From contig DMSQ01000014.1 of NCBI GenBank assembly GCA_003457135.1, positions 11,878-75,877 of the forward strand: DNA of 64,000 nt, given 5' to 3'. Both the position numbers and the translations under genes were made by a program. The notes beneath the pieces are model-generated. The model saw nothing but the letters and a program-made list of their open reading frames with translations, had not been told where the DNA came from and made no database searches. This stretch comes from Prolixibacteraceae bacterium (GTDB taxonomy: Bacteria; Bacteroidota; Bacteroidia; Bacteroidales; Prolixibacteraceae). Of the stretch, positions 16,201 to 25,357 are shown piece after piece; positions within the stretch are counted from its first letter, which is position 1, and the number at the start of each line of letters is the position of its first letter.

Positions 16201-19200
16201 TTACTTTCTGGGGCATTCTTTTTTGTTTGACACGGACAGATGCTGCTTTAAGAAGAGAAGATAACGGCTCTTGACCTTTCTTGAAGTTAACACGAGAATC
16301 CGTGCTATCTAATTCTTGATTCGATTCAGGAGTGTTTATTCTTGAATCTTCTTCGTTGGCTGAATTGGTTCCGTTCCTATCCAAAACCCGTCCTGATCTG
16401 TCTTTAGCCTGTATCCGTCCATCGGTCTGATCCTGATATTCTCTTCCATCATTAGGATTTCCTTCGCTTCCATCAATGTTACGTTGTTCTCCTTTGCGTA
16501 GGCTTCCGATTCCTCTCTGACTACTACTGGAATGCTCATTTTTTTGAAAATTAGATTGAACAGAAACACGAATAATTTCAATAAGTTGCCCTTCAGTTAA
16601 AAGACTCCCGTTAAAGTTATACAATTTTGAAAGTAGAGCTCGAAGATATTTAATCGTTTCATTCCAAATAGATTTTACTTCTGGGTTTAAATCTTCTCTG
16701 GAAACGATCTTCTCAGACAAATTCGCCAGCAATTCTTCGCCTCTTACCTGCTTTGTACTTCCGGCATACTCTCTGTTAACCCAATCGAATAGTTCCTTAA
16801 TTTCCGGCTTAATTTCGGCAATTTTTCTGAAGCTGTCATAAACCTGAACCATAAGTAAATTTCGCTCATTTGTCGGCAAAATGTTTCTCAATCCGTTATG
16901 AACCCCATTTTCATGTATCCATATTGCAATAAGGTGGTCAATTGATTTTATCTTATCGGCCATGACGTAAACTTTGTCATTATACCAAACGCCATAAATA
17001 CCAAGTGAAAATAAACTGTGATTTCTTATACCTGCCGGGAGTTCATCCACTGATTGAACAAGAATAACTGGTGCCGCACTTGGCGCAATAGATTGAAGTT
17101 CATCAATCTTGGATTGCATTTCTTCAACCGTAGGAGTTATCCTAAATCTGTTGAACGAAAATTCATTGCTTGTTTGATCATTTTGTAAACTATTTGTATT
17201 TTCAAAAAGCGCATCGAATGGATTATCAGTATAAAGAATTTTTTGATACGCTTCAACCTCTCCAATACCCATCTGTCCGTTCAGTGCTTTTGATACAATT
17301 TCACCGGGTATTAGTTCAGATAACTGTAGATCGGATTGGTCAAGTTCTGTCTTTCCTGTGATTAGCTGATAGGCTTTCTGTTTATCGGTTAATTGAGGAA
17401 TTGAGGTGTCCACATTCTCGACCGGACTGTCCATGGTCTTTTGTACAGGTTGTTGTTTAGGAACAATCTTGATGCTCCTTACTTCAGTCTTAAAGGTAGG
17501 TTTCTTGTATTTGTTTTCAGCCGGTATTTCAACCTGAACACGTTCGGCCACAACTTCAAAGTCCGAGTTGTCCTTAAATTCTTTTTCAAGTGCTGGTAAT
17601 GCTTTTTCAAGTGATACACGTTCGTTCGGGACCACTTCGTCAAACCCTTCATTTTCGATAATGTCAATAACAGTACTGCCAAATTTCTGAGGGGTGATTT
17701 GGCGCTCAACCGGCCCAGTCGAATTCTGGTCATTTTGTGTCAATCCATTATCCCCGCTCGGTGTCGTTGTAACAGATTCGTTATTTTGTGGCTGATTTTG
17801 TATTGAATTTATAATTTTTTCTTTTTCCCATCTTTGAACTTCTTCAATAGGAACCCATACAGCATTCTCGTTTTCATCAAGCCATGCCTCCTGTTTTCCA
17901 TCATCTGATAATCCTTCACCGTTTGGTATCCTGATAAGTGTCTTACCATTAAACACCATTTTGTTTTCGTTTGATTGCTCCTGGTTAACGGCTTCGGTCT
18001 GGTCAAATGAAGCAAGCCCGGCCTGAACATATTCGTCTTTGGTCGTTTCCTGTTTCTCAACAACCATTTCAGGGCTGACCATCTTGGTTAGTTTACCATC
18101 TTCAAAAGGCTGTTTATCCAATCTTCTGACCATTACAGCCCCGGAAATATCCCCTTGTTCGCCTGAAACAATATAAACAGGCGTATTTTCTTCAGTTCCT
18201 AAAGTAGTTAGTTTGCCTACTACAATGGTTCCGGTTGTTTGGTGTGCCAGTTCGTTGGCTTCAGTAGTTATTTCGGATTCTTTAGATTGTCGCGGATTGA
18301 GTTTATTTACACCCATAACCGCTAATGCTCCACCTGAGCCAAACGCCCCACCGCCCATTCCGTAAACAAATGATTTTGCAGCGTCTTTTGTTGGTTCAAA
18401 AACAGTATTTGCGCCAGTAAAATAGTCAATTGTATTTGTGGCTAGGCTATTGGCATATTCTTCAATTCCTTCGGCTACCGGGCCAATAATAAGGCCGAAA
18501 CGATCAAACATTTTAGTAGTCCATGCAGAAATTCCTTTTTGAAGAACTTCTTTTGCTACCTTTTCGCCAGATTTAGCCACCAATCGTCCAATATATTTTC
18601 CCATCGGAACAGAACCAAGTAATTCTGTGGCCGCTTCAGATGTTCCAGAAAGTGCCGAATTGGTAAGTTTCTGAAATTCGCCCATGTTTTTCTGAGCAAT
18701 AAAATCAGCCTTTTGTTTTTCTGTAAATATTTGAGGTAATTCTGGATTGTCAAGCTGTTCGTATTTTCCGGCTGCTGAAGTTGCCCCAATTGCACCAAGC
18801 CCGGCTGCTCCTCCGCCCATTGCCATTATCATGTATGGTAAACTCTTTGCGCCCTGAAGGAATATGTCACCCGCAACGGCTCCATACTCACCTTTCTTCC
18901 ATAGGTCCGTAAAATCTTCGCCATTATATCGGTCTGACTTCGCTTCAAGCTTCTTTGCTTCTTCTTTGGCTGATACTTTTAGTTCTTCAGCTGCGCTTGT
19001 GGCTGGATTAGTTTGAAGGAATGAATCAACAAATACTTTTCTTTCTTCATCACCAATTCCTAATTCCTTTGTTTTATAATTCAGGTATGAACGCATTGGA
19101 AGATTTTGTAACGCCCCAACGTTTCCGGCTATGTCAACTGAAGTTCCGGCAAATCCCTGCATTGCATCACCAAGCCAAGTACTCCAAAATCCTGAATCTT

Positions 19201-19495
19201 CTTTTGTTTTTGGTTGCTCGGTAGTTGTATTTTGTGCAACAACCTGATTTTTTTCTTCCGTATAATTTTCAGGGAATTTCTGCCTTAACTCTATTTGCAT
19301 GAACGTTAAAGGCTGTTCTGTTTCCGGTTGTATTTGATCAAATGAAACCTGATCTCTGTATTCAGGGTATTTTTCAACCATCTTTTTTGCAAGAGTAAGA
19401 TCATCTACATCTTTATAATCAGGGTATTTGGCTTTAACCCTACTTGAAAATTCCTGAAAATTTACCGGTTTTTGTGCAATATCCTGTTCTGTCAT
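13289..19495 (-). CDS. Phage-like giant polyvalent protein (2068 residues)
   Basis: This very large protein starts with two copies of a KYPxYxD-type motif (residues about 24-48), typical of phage ejection and polyvalent proteins. Glycine-rich hydrophobic stretches follow (about residues 215-235 and 375-395), then a long charged linker and a HENGVHNG segment near residue 860 that recalls a degenerate metallopeptidase motif. The C-terminal region (about 1450-1850) resembles the large polyvalent protein-associated domains of phages. It could be a protein injected with the DNA, which fits a virion-linked element. The stop of the upstream gene is 2 bases away, so the two are coupled. No terminase or capsid gene accompanies it. 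The exact domain names need a profile search. Confidence 0.7.
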   Translation of the reverse strand: MTEQDIAQKPVNFQEFSSRVKAKYPDYKDVDDLTLAKKMVEKYPEYRDQVSFDQIQPETEQPLTFMQIELRQKFPENYTEEKNQVVAQNTTTEQPKTKEDSGFWSTWLGDAMQGFAGTSVDIAGNVGALQNLPMRSYLNYKTKELGIGDEERKVFVDSFLQTNPATSAAEELKVSAKEEAKKLEAKSDRYNGEDFTDLWKKGEYGAVAGDIFLQGAKSLPYMIMAMGGGAAGLGAIGATSAAGKYEQLDNPELPQIFTEKQKADFIAQKNMGEFQKLTNSALSGTSEAATELLGSVPMGKYIGRLVAKSGEKVAKEVLQKGISAWTTKMFDRFGLIIGPVAEGIEEYANSLATNTIDYFTGANTVFEPTKDAAKSFVYGMGGGAFGSGGALAVMGVNKLNPRQSKESEITTEANELAHQTTGTIVVGKLTTLGTEENTPVYIVSGEQGDISGAVMVRRLDKQPFEDGKLTKMVSPEMVVEKQETTKDEYVQAGLASFDQTEAVNQEQSNENKMVFNGKTLIRIPNGEGLSDDGKQEAWLDENENAVWVPIEEVQRWEKEKIINSIQNQPQNNESVTTTPSGDNGLTQNDQNSTGPVERQITPQKFGSTVIDIIENEGFDEVVPNERVSLEKALPALEKEFKDNSDFEVVAERVQVEIPAENKYKKPTFKTEVRSIKIVPKQQPVQKTMDSPVENVDTSIPQLTDKQKAYQLITGKTELDQSDLQLSELIPGEIVSKALNGQMGIGEVEAYQKILYTDNPFDALFENTNSLQNDQTSNEFSFNRFRITPTVEEMQSKIDELQSIAPSAAPVILVQSVDELPAGIRNHSLFSLGIYGVWYNDKVYVMADKIKSIDHLIAIWIHENGVHNGLRNILPTNERNLLMVQVYDSFRKIAEIKPEIKELFDWVNREYAGSTKQVRGEELLANLSEKIVSREDLNPEVKSIWNETIKYLRALLSKLYNFNGSLLTEGQLIEIIRVSVQSNFQKNEHSSSSQRGIGSLRKGEQRNIDGSEGNPNDGREYQDQTDGRIQAKDRSGRVLDRNGTNSANEEDSRINTPESNQELDSTDSRVNFKKGQEPLSSLLKAASVRVKQKRMPQKVRTKTDRFVSRFINGNTAIKILLEKFDLKVPDYANVFLAVNQKSSRQMGQKTHFEKKLFNPMLRSVENVMAILEKKDLKNEEAYKKVQEYMIARHAPERNRWFRSLGKKGNNFSGMTDDQAIAIYEKFESEIPRELIDELWTNTRECTGKIARYWVEYGKYTQDSLNAVVARNWKYYVPLRGFEPIAEEIQLDYEKSEKRSEFSGDEKTEGRESMADDPIAYIYQMATSAIMWGEKNRAKRSAYNLIKLNSNRKDLFEMSQMNYMTDKLGMVTEVVYETSGTFKDQKGNDKPDHKVFLMNTDEEGNTKKTELGFKSVLEGSGYTFSSSRISNPMSEKPTYLRKQHEVDVYVDGNRFKMIFKDPAISNAINGDNYSQSINFKYLPIASITRFMSRSVTSWRPSFITSNTYRDFKTGAKTMFIQRGFKDSLKFQAKYTVAARFLASNMLNDAWRNSSKTGDKLLDFMGVEPKTEKEKKWKKLYDEYNLNGGPTGQAYLMPLDEVKSKVERYIRHIKRSGSSSLARLANPLNALRLMEGLAGYGESIARFTAYAMARERGESIIMSINEAKEITTNFDTRGEYSATIGSFIMFFNASIQGAAKQYDLAKNHTFRYFAINAVSLVIQGLLSRYLWDLLNGDDDDKDYAEINKYTMYNNTVIGWKDNYVSIPLAQGYRVWNALGVAMYEHHTGRISTEQMSFDMAEVFTQALSPVEISGIFNKQGKLSAPKVAGSLFSAIKPLMDISTNEDYRKRPIFREPFLKSQQGKFADSQMHFNNTNAMIVSFTNWLYKQGGGDPELGTKTIIGKRILEKYDWNPAKIEYILKSYTGGPGQTVLDAANYMILKTVDDLDKQIKDREHKIEGFDPTSIPILQTYYHKKYTGFMYDEYREVANKAEELKFEDDRRNQANDPNRIPEISENQRDFLIDFEMTNDEIKSLLDLKKTTTDEDENKVIDLQILGLRRGFVSKYKYFGK

Positions 19496-19497
19496 AG

Positions 19498-20688
19498 TTA
19501 AAATCCTCCCTTTGGAACGCCTTTTAAATTGTATGGATTCTCTTGAAAAAATGACGGTACTTTTTTTGAATAATCAACTTTCTGTGTCACATGATTTTCT
19601 TCTAATTGATTATTATGGAACAATCCAAGAGGATCGGGTTTTGTTGCGTTTGGTGCTGATTTTTGTTCGTTTTGTTTGAGAACTTCAGGAGATGGGGTTG
19701 TTGAATTTTCTTCCATCTCAATATCTGCCCGTACCAAATCATCGTCTTTTATGTCTGGACTAAGTGATGTAACGAATTGACCCGGAATAGGCTTGTTGTA
19801 CTTATTGAGCTTAGGCGTATCGATGAACATATTTTTAAACCGGGTCTTCAATAGTTCGCTATTCTTTAATGCCCTTTCCCTTCTGAATGAATATTCGGCA
19901 GGTGAAATATTGTGAGTGGCGTTTTTTGTTTGAATTATCTTTGGACGATCTGCTTTGTTTTCCGATCCTGTTTTGTTTGCCCTGATCAATGCTGCTTTGC
20001 CAAGAGTTTTTTTGTATTCTTCGTCAATATCCTGTTGTTTTTGCTTAATCTTAAACTCAGCTTGCCATTTAGCCAAGTCTTGTGCATTCTTAACCTTTCT
20101 GAAGGCTTCGTTTGCTGCCTGCACCCGGTTCCGGTATTCACGTTCTGTTTCTTTGTCCAATCGTGCTATCCCAAACTGAATGTCACTTAACTTTCTTTGG
20201 TAATCCCGGTATTTGAAGGCTTTATTTTCCTGATCGTGTTTGTCGAGAACATTTTCATAAGACTGATAGAGTGCCGGTGAAATCTGGTCCGGTGCTTTTC
20301 TTCTCACATTTGCGCCAAGTCCAAGAGAAAGTGCATCGCCAAGAATACCAACGCCACGCCCAAACTGATTAATCCTGCCCATGCGCCTCAAACGGTCAAT
20401 TTTATCCTGATCAATCTTTGGTGCTTCTTCCCGGGTAGACAAAAACCTTTTCATGATTTTTTCTTCCGGTGAAAGTTTTCGTTCTGATACCATTGCTGAA
20501 TTAACCGGATTGATAGGTGCTTCTGATTCCTGTAACCTCTGGTCAGTAGGATCAACCTGATAGTTTGACTGAACTTGCTGAGCAGGTCTTGATGGGATAA
20601 ACAGTTCTTTCCCGTCCTCCGGGCTGTCGAATCTTCTTTGAGGATAATCAATTAGGTAATCTTCTGTTTGGAATTCGGGTGTTGGCAT
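19498..20688 (-). CDS. Hypothetical phage-like protein with a coiled coil
   Basis: This 396-residue protein has a disordered, proline-rich N-terminus, a small Gly-rich segment (RGVGILGDALSLGLGANV, about residues 109-126) and a long coiled coil (about 155-240, KYRDYQRKLSDIQ... QAEFKIKQKQQDIDEEYKK). A disordered C-terminus follows. The layout resembles phage scaffold, pilot or ejection proteins, but I cannot assign it. It overlaps nothing and runs into the giant protein gene with a 2-base gap, which suggests that the two act together. Confidence 0.6.
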   Translation of the reverse strand: MPTPEFQTEDYLIDYPQRRFDSPEDGKELFIPSRPAQQVQSNYQVDPTDQRLQESEAPINPVNSAMVSERKLSPEEKIMKRFLSTREEAPKIDQDKIDRLRRMGRINQFGRGVGILGDALSLGLGANVRRKAPDQISPALYQSYENVLDKHDQENKAFKYRDYQRKLSDIQFGIARLDKETEREYRNRVQAANEAFRKVKNAQDLAKWQAEFKIKQKQQDIDEEYKKTLGKAALIRANKTGSENKADRPKIIQTKNATHNISPAEYSFRRERALKNSELLKTRFKNMFIDTPKLNKYNKPIPGQFVTSLSPDIKDDDLVRADIEMEENSTTPSPEVLKQNEQKSAPNATKPDPLGLFHNNQLEENHVTQKVDYSKKVPSFFQENPYNLKGVPKGGF

Positions 20689-20774
20689 ATCTTAATTTTT
20701 ATAGCTTATGTGTATGCAATATTAATAATATAAATCATTAATATTCTTGTATTACAGTAGATTATATCTATCAT

Positions 20775-20791
20775 TTAAAGTGATACTTTAA
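20775..20791. promoter_or_regulatory. Inverted repeat upstream of the late-type genes
   Basis: TTAAAGT-GAT-ACTTTAA lies in the 172-base gap before the coiled-coil gene. It could be an operator for the two late-type genes. The rest of the gap is AT-rich and non-coding. Confidence 0.35.
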
Positions 20792-20860
20792 GTATAATTT
20801 AATTATCAATAATGATTTATCTGGAATTAATAGTCTTGTCAACATCAACAAAAGAAGTAA

Positions 20861-21295
20861 TCAATTCAAATCGATATTCAAGTCATAACCCGGAAATTCA
20901 GCAATTACTAGATTTAAAACCATAATGTCAGTGAATGGAAATCCATAAATATTATTAATAAATTTTCGAAGAAGTTGGAAATACTTATGGTTATCAAGGC
21001 AATTTTCATTAAGTATTAAATGACAGCCAAGGGTAATTAACAAAAATCTTAATAGCTTAAACCTTGCTTCTGGAAGGCATAAATCATTTTCATAAGCTGT
21101 TATTTTTAGCGATTCCTTGTACTTATCTGCGATCAAAAATTTAAATAGCATTTTTATTTCATCAAGATTGTAGAACTGATATAGACCAGAAATAGCACTT
21201 ATATCGAAAAGTAAAGGCTTAAATATTTTTAATTCCATATCGTATAGGCAATGAATTTCAGCATCATTAACCTTAATTATTTTTTGATTGTCCAT
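20861..21295 (-). CDS. Hypothetical protein (144 residues)
   Basis: This mostly helical protein has many Leu, Ile and Phe residues but no clear membrane segment or signal. It follows the paralogue pair on the same strand (19-base gap). I do not recognise a family. Confidence 0.5.
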   Translation of the reverse strand: MDNQKIIKVNDAEIHCLYDMELKIFKPLLFDISAISGLYQFYNLDEIKMLFKFLIADKYKESLKITAYENDLCLPEARFKLLRFLLITLGCHLILNENCLDNHKYFQLLRKFINNIYGFPFTDIMVLNLVIAEFPGYDLNIDLN

Positions 21296-21314
21296 CTGGT
21301 TAAATAATTTAATG

Positions 21315-21899
21315 TTAAGAATTAGGATCTCTTTTTAGAATCTTCTGTTCAATTTCATTGAATTTTGCCACTGTTTTGAGAAATGTCCGTATAACAAGTC
21401 CGGGATGAAAAGTAAACAGATCATCCCCGGCCTCCACAATATTCGCGAACGCCTGCCACATTTCGTGTTCAGTTATCTTCCCAACATTCCTTTCCTGAAT
21501 AGCCAATCCTAAGTGTATGATATAGCCAATATTGCATTTCAACATGGCCACTTCAAAGCCAGTGTGAGCATACCAGTGAGCAAAACTGTTAAGGACCCGT
21601 TTTTCAAAAGGGCAAATTGAAACTGCAATCTGGAAATTCTGATATTCTTTGATTGATTCATTGGCAGTTTCTTCAATGGAAGTCATAAATTGATATGGAT
21701 TTGTATCAGCCTTGAAAAGAAGATTGATAAGATTTGAAGTATTTTGAGCTTCAGCTAAGGTTGTAGGTTTGGCACATTGGGCAGTTATTACAGCCTTGTC
21801 GAAATAATGTGAGGCCGATATTGCAAAGTATGTTTTGGTTCTCTGGAATTGTCTTTTGAGCTGATTCAATTCTTTTGTGTTGATTTCTATCGGGTTCAT
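21315..21899 (-). CDS. Element protein, paralogue B of a tandem pair
   Basis: This 194-residue helical protein is clearly similar along its whole length to the upstream gene at 21955. Shared features include CAK.TTL.EAQ.TS near residues 42-54, SIEET or SIEDT near 75-79, WY..TG.E..MLKCN near 108-122 and an AIQ segment. The shared CAK, MLKCN and WY motifs point to a common fold with a conserved Cys. No known family recognised. The function is unknown. The pair probably arose by duplication within the element. Confidence 0.6.
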   Translation of the reverse strand: MNPIEINTKELNQLKRQFQRTKTYFAISASHYFDKAVITAQCAKPTTLAEAQNTSNLINLLFKADTNPYQFMTSIEETANESIKEYQNFQIAVSICPFEKRVLNSFAHWYAHTGFEVAMLKCNIGYIIHLGLAIQERNVGKITEHEMWQAFANIVEAGDDLFTFHPGLVIRTFLKTVAKFNEIEQKILKRDPNS

Positions 21900-21954
21900 A
21901 ATGAATGTTTTAATTTTGATTGTTTTTTAAAATGTATAGATTATCCTTCTCTGT

Positions 21955-22557
21955 TCAATCGTTTTCTGTTCCATATTCAAATAGTGTTCTTAAATAGATT
22001 TTATCTTCAATCTCAACCAGCTTATTTGAAGCCTGTGTAAAAGCTCGTAATATCCACATCGGCTTGAAACTAAAGAACCTATTTCCTGCTTTTGAAACGG
22101 AATCAATACACTCAAGCAGTTCTTTTTTAGAGATCATTTCCAAATAATGTTGTTGAATCGCAATTCCGCAATAAAGAATGTAATTCATATTACACTTGAG
22201 CATGGAAGCCTCCCAGCCAGTATTCACGTACCATTTGCAAAAACTTTCGAGTATCCGTTTGTCCGTTGACCAGTTTTGTAGTACCAATTTGTACACGTTG
22301 TATTCTTCAATGGACTTATTTGAAGTGTCCTCAATCGAGTTCATAAATTCAAAAGGCGTTGTTTCAGCTTGGAATAAAAAGTTAATAAAGTCTGACGTTT
22401 TTTGGGCTTCCGGCAGTGTTGTTTTTTTTGCACAATGGCTGCTGATAATTGCATGATCAAGACTGTGGGCGGCTATCAAGGCCTGAAAGGTTTTTATTTT
22501 TGCATGGTTTTTTCGGATTTGAACAAGTTCTTTTTGAAGTTGTTTAATTTCGTTCAT
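21955..22557 (-). CDS. Element protein, paralogue A of a tandem pair
   Basis: This 200-residue helical protein is the upstream member of the tandem duplication, 55 bases before paralogue B. It keeps the same blocks in the same order (AHSLDHAIISSHCAK, SIEDTSNKSIEEY, WYVNTGWEASMLKCN). It lies directly downstream of dnaB. The conserved His, Cys and Trp residues are the best starting point for structure prediction. Confidence 0.6.
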   Translation of the reverse strand: MNEIKQLQKELVQIRKNHAKIKTFQALIAAHSLDHAIISSHCAKKTTLPEAQKTSDFINFLFQAETTPFEFMNSIEDTSNKSIEEYNVYKLVLQNWSTDKRILESFCKWYVNTGWEASMLKCNMNYILYCGIAIQQHYLEMISKKELLECIDSVSKAGNRFFSFKPMWILRAFTQASNKLVEIEDKIYLRTLFEYGTEND

Positions 22558-22598
22558 ATGAATTGTTTTTAAATGATTTGTATAAAATATTGATTGTG

Positions 22599-23990
22599 TT
22601 AGAATGGATCCTTACCTGTCGGTTCGATGCGATGGTCGGGGGAATAATGGTTGATATCGCTTATTGGATTATCACTGAATCCTGTCATTTCTTCATTGGC
22701 GAATATTTCAAAGTCGCCACAAGTTCCCCTCCGGTTCTTTGCGATGGAAATATAGAACCGGTTATCTGTATCGTTTCTCCATGGGAATATCACTATGTCA
22801 GCATCCTGCTCGATGGCTCCCGATTCCCGAAGGTGGTGCAACTGTGGTTTTTCTCCGGCTGCTGCCCGGTTGAGCTGCGAAAGGCAAATGATAGGTATGT
22901 TTTCAGCAAGTGCGATTTCCTTTAGAGTTCGGCTGATTTCGGAAATTTGCTGTTCTCTGATCGCTTTCTTGTCAATAGGCTTAACAAGCTGCAAATAGTC
23001 TAAAATAATTAAATCGCACCGTCCGGCCTTTCTGTTCCTGATCGTATTGGACTTTATGCGGGATGAGGTCAACCCAGCATAGTCATTCCAGATTATAGGC
23101 AACCGTTCAAAATTGATCAGTGAAGCGTTTATTGCGTTCCAATCCTTATCGTTTATGTAGCCGTCCCTCAGCCGGGTCCTGTTTATGGAAGATTCGCCAC
23201 TAATCATTATTCTCATCAGGTCGGATGACTTCATTTCAAGGCCGTAAAAATTAACCCAGCTTCCGGCTCTGGCTGCCATCTTTGCAAAGTGAAGTGCAAG
23301 GCTTGTTTTTCCAATTCCGGGGCGTGCAGCGACAATAACTAGGTTTGTGCTGCGCCATCCTCCTGTGGCATTGTTCAGGGTTTTAAGTCCTGTTGTGATA
23401 CCGGGTTGTTTTCCATTTTTAGCCTGAACACAATCTTTCTCAATCTCTTTGATGGTTTCCCGGATTACGTTGAAATGCGATTGGCCAGTGTTTGCTCCTA
23501 GAGTTGAATCCTCAATTGCTGATATTTTTTGTTTTACTGAGATTAATAGATCTTCAATGTCTGTTCCTTCTTCATAAGCCTCACTAATTGTTTCTGAGCC
23601 TATCCTGATCAATTCTCTTTGTGCATAAAGTTGCGCTATGATACGGGCGTGAGCTTCGATATGTGCGGCCGATGCAACTTTGCTTGTTAGCTGGGTAATG
23701 TAAAGCGGTCCTCCTATCGTTTCCAGTTGGTTTGTAGTAATCAACGCCCTGGTTACAGTAAGTAAATCAATCTGTCTATTTGCATCTGCCAGCGATTTTA
23801 CGACATCAAATATTATCTGATGCTCATATTTGTAAAAGCTATTAGAGGTTAAAACTCCACTTACTTTATGTATTGCTTCAGCTTCTAACATTAAGGATCC
23901 TAAAACGGCCTCTTCCATATCTATGGCTTGGGGTGGAATTTTACCATATTGAGCATTAATTTCATCTATTTGGTTTTTCATCTTGTCCAT
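22599..23990 (-). CDS. dnaB: Replicative DNA helicase DnaB
   Basis: This 463-residue DnaB-family helicase has an N-terminal domain (about residues 20-125), a linker and a RecA-like ATPase with Walker A ARPGIGKTS (222-230) and Walker B DLIILDYLQL (about 326-335). Its usual role is unwinding DNA at the replication fork, and in mobile elements it is carried so that the element can replicate itself. The start overlaps the end of the initiator-like gene upstream by 13 bases, so the two are translationally coupled. It is probably the element's own helicase, because chromosomal dnaB is rarely embedded in such a module. The likely start is MDKMKN or the Met three codons later. Confidence 0.9.
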   Translation of the reverse strand: MDKMKNQIDEINAQYGKIPPQAIDMEEAVLGSLMLEAEAIHKVSGVLTSNSFYKYEHQIIFDVVKSLADANRQIDLLTVTRALITTNQLETIGGPLYITQLTSKVASAAHIEAHARIIAQLYAQRELIRIGSETISEAYEEGTDIEDLLISVKQKISAIEDSTLGANTGQSHFNVIRETIKEIEKDCVQAKNGKQPGITTGLKTLNNATGGWRSTNLVIVAARPGIGKTSLALHFAKMAARAGSWVNFYGLEMKSSDLMRIMISGESSINRTRLRDGYINDKDWNAINASLINFERLPIIWNDYAGLTSSRIKSNTIRNRKAGRCDLIILDYLQLVKPIDKKAIREQQISEISRTLKEIALAENIPIICLSQLNRAAAGEKPQLHHLRESGAIEQDADIVIFPWRNDTDNRFYISIAKNRRGTCGDFEIFANEEMTGFSDNPISDINHYSPDHRIEPTGKDPF

Positions 23991-24664
23991 TCTTTGGGTG
24001 TTTTGATTTCAATTTTTGTTTTTGGGTTGCCACCTGTATTGCTTCGGGCTATCCATCCGGTAACAGATTTCTTCCAATTTGCCATTTTGTTTTTACCCAC
24101 CATCCAGTTTATTGATCCGTAATGAGCATCAAATTTTACAGCTTCTGTTTCTGGGTTCAGGGTTAAACCTTTTTCTTTGATACTTTCTGAAAAATATGAT
24201 TGAATTTCTAAGAGAGAAGGAGGGGTAAAACGATCAGTTTTCACCTCTCTTTTATTATTCTCATTATTCTCATTATTTAATTGGTGTCGTTTGCGTTTCA
24301 CTTCCGTTTCATTTGCGTTTCGGTCATTCTGGTAACTGTCATAATTACAGACCTTTATCCGTGTCGTTTTTTGTTCGGGTTTTAGTACAATCATTGAACA
24401 CGCTTCTAGGAGCTTAAAGAACCTTCTGACCTTCGATTTATTCCAGTTAAAAATCTTTGCCCATGTATCCAAACTGTAAAGTTTTTCTCCTCTGTTACAG
24501 CATAAAACTGCATTTCCAATATTGACCGTTTCATCCTGATGGTTAACTTCCATGAGAATAGTTAACCATGCTTCAAATTTTGTGAAAGGGCGACCTTTAG
24601 GAAATATCCAATGTTTTCTGATTGCACGATAAACAGAGATCCAGCCTTCGTTAATATCATTCAT
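23978..24664 (-). CDS. Replication initiator-like protein (phage O/DnaD-type)
   Basis: This protein of about 228 residues starts at 24664 (MNDINEGWIS). It has an N-terminal winged-helix-like region (GWISVYRAIRKHWIF, KFEAWLTILME, LDTWAKIFNWNKSKVRRFF), a charged disordered middle and a C-terminal MANWKKSVTGWIAR segment typical of phage replisome-organiser and helicase-loader proteins. It lies just upstream of dnaB and overlaps it. The role of loading DnaB at the element's origin is inferred from this order. The frame extends further upstream to 24760, but that part lacks coding character. Confidence 0.75.
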   Translation of the reverse strand: MNDINEGWISVYRAIRKHWIFPKGRPFTKFEAWLTILMEVNHQDETVNIGNAVLCCNRGEKLYSLDTWAKIFNWNKSKVRRFFKLLEACSMIVLKPEQKTTRIKVCNYDSYQNDRNANETEVKRKRHQLNNENNENNKREVKTDRFTPPSLLEIQSYFSESIKEKGLTLNPETEAVKFDAHYGSINWMVGKNKMANWKKSVTGWIARSNTGGNPKTKIEIKTPKEWTR

Positions 24665-24856
24665 TGGACTTGTTTTTAAAGCGATTACACTGATCCAGAG
24701 TTCCGGAATAAACCCGAAACCATATTGAAGTTCGGGAAGTGCTGAACCCAAGGGAAACAATTTTATATTCCTTGAACAAGGGATTAAATAAGACCTTATG
24801 GGTGGCAGAAGTTCTGAAAATACGGTTCAAATAGTTTCCTGATGGTTTTGTGGCTG

Positions 24857-25357
24857 TCAGCATGGATTACCCTCCTGAAACTTTAGATTGTAGAATTTTA
24901 AGAACTGCTCGAATGATGTGACAGTGACGGAGATTAGTCCGGCTTCTTCAGTGACTTGTGCGTGGCTTTGAAGATCCCTGCTGATCCTTATACGAACAGT
25001 AATTTCGCCAATGATCGTAGAAATATCAAACATTTCATTGATTCCGTTTTTAATCCAATGGGTTTCAATGATACTCCGCTGGTGTCCTATTACATTAGTG
25101 AATATTGTTTTAGTGGTAATCCTTCGGTTTATTTGTTCGGCCTTGTATCCAGACAATTTGAGAAAGTCAGTTATTGCTTTCATCAGCCCGGAAGTTGTAT
25201 CGTCCCGGTATTCGTCTTTAGCAAGGAAGCGGATAGGAGTGTTTGGTAATCTGATTTTCTTTGCTTCAAATGCCAAGGATTCAAGATACTTGACAGCATC
25301 AGGCTTGACGTATCTCGGCTTTCTTCCCTTTGCTTTTAATTCGGCTGTCTGGTTCAT
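24857..25357 (-). CDS. Hypothetical element protein (166 residues)
   Basis: This soluble protein has a basic N-terminal region (KAKGRKPRYVKPDAVKYLE) and a C-terminal part rich in beta strands. It has no recognised family. It overlaps the upstream gene by 4 bases (ATGA type). The basic first half suggests nucleic-acid binding. Confidence 0.6.
   Translation of the reverse strand: MNQTAELKAKGRKPRYVKPDAVKYLESLAFEAKKIRLPNTPIRFLAKDEYRDDTTSGLMKAITDFLKLSGYKAEQINRRITTKTIFTNVIGHQRSIIETHWIKNGINEMFDISTIIGEITVRIRISRDLQSHAQVTEEAGLISVTVTSFEQFLKFYNLKFQEGNPC

Noticed and set aside
24657..24863. 68-codon minus-strand frame MLTATKPSGN, overlapping both neighbours by ATGA-type joins
   Set aside because: Composition (many Ser, Thr, Arg, Phe) is unlike the nearby proteins and no homologue comes to mind. 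Kept only as an open question.
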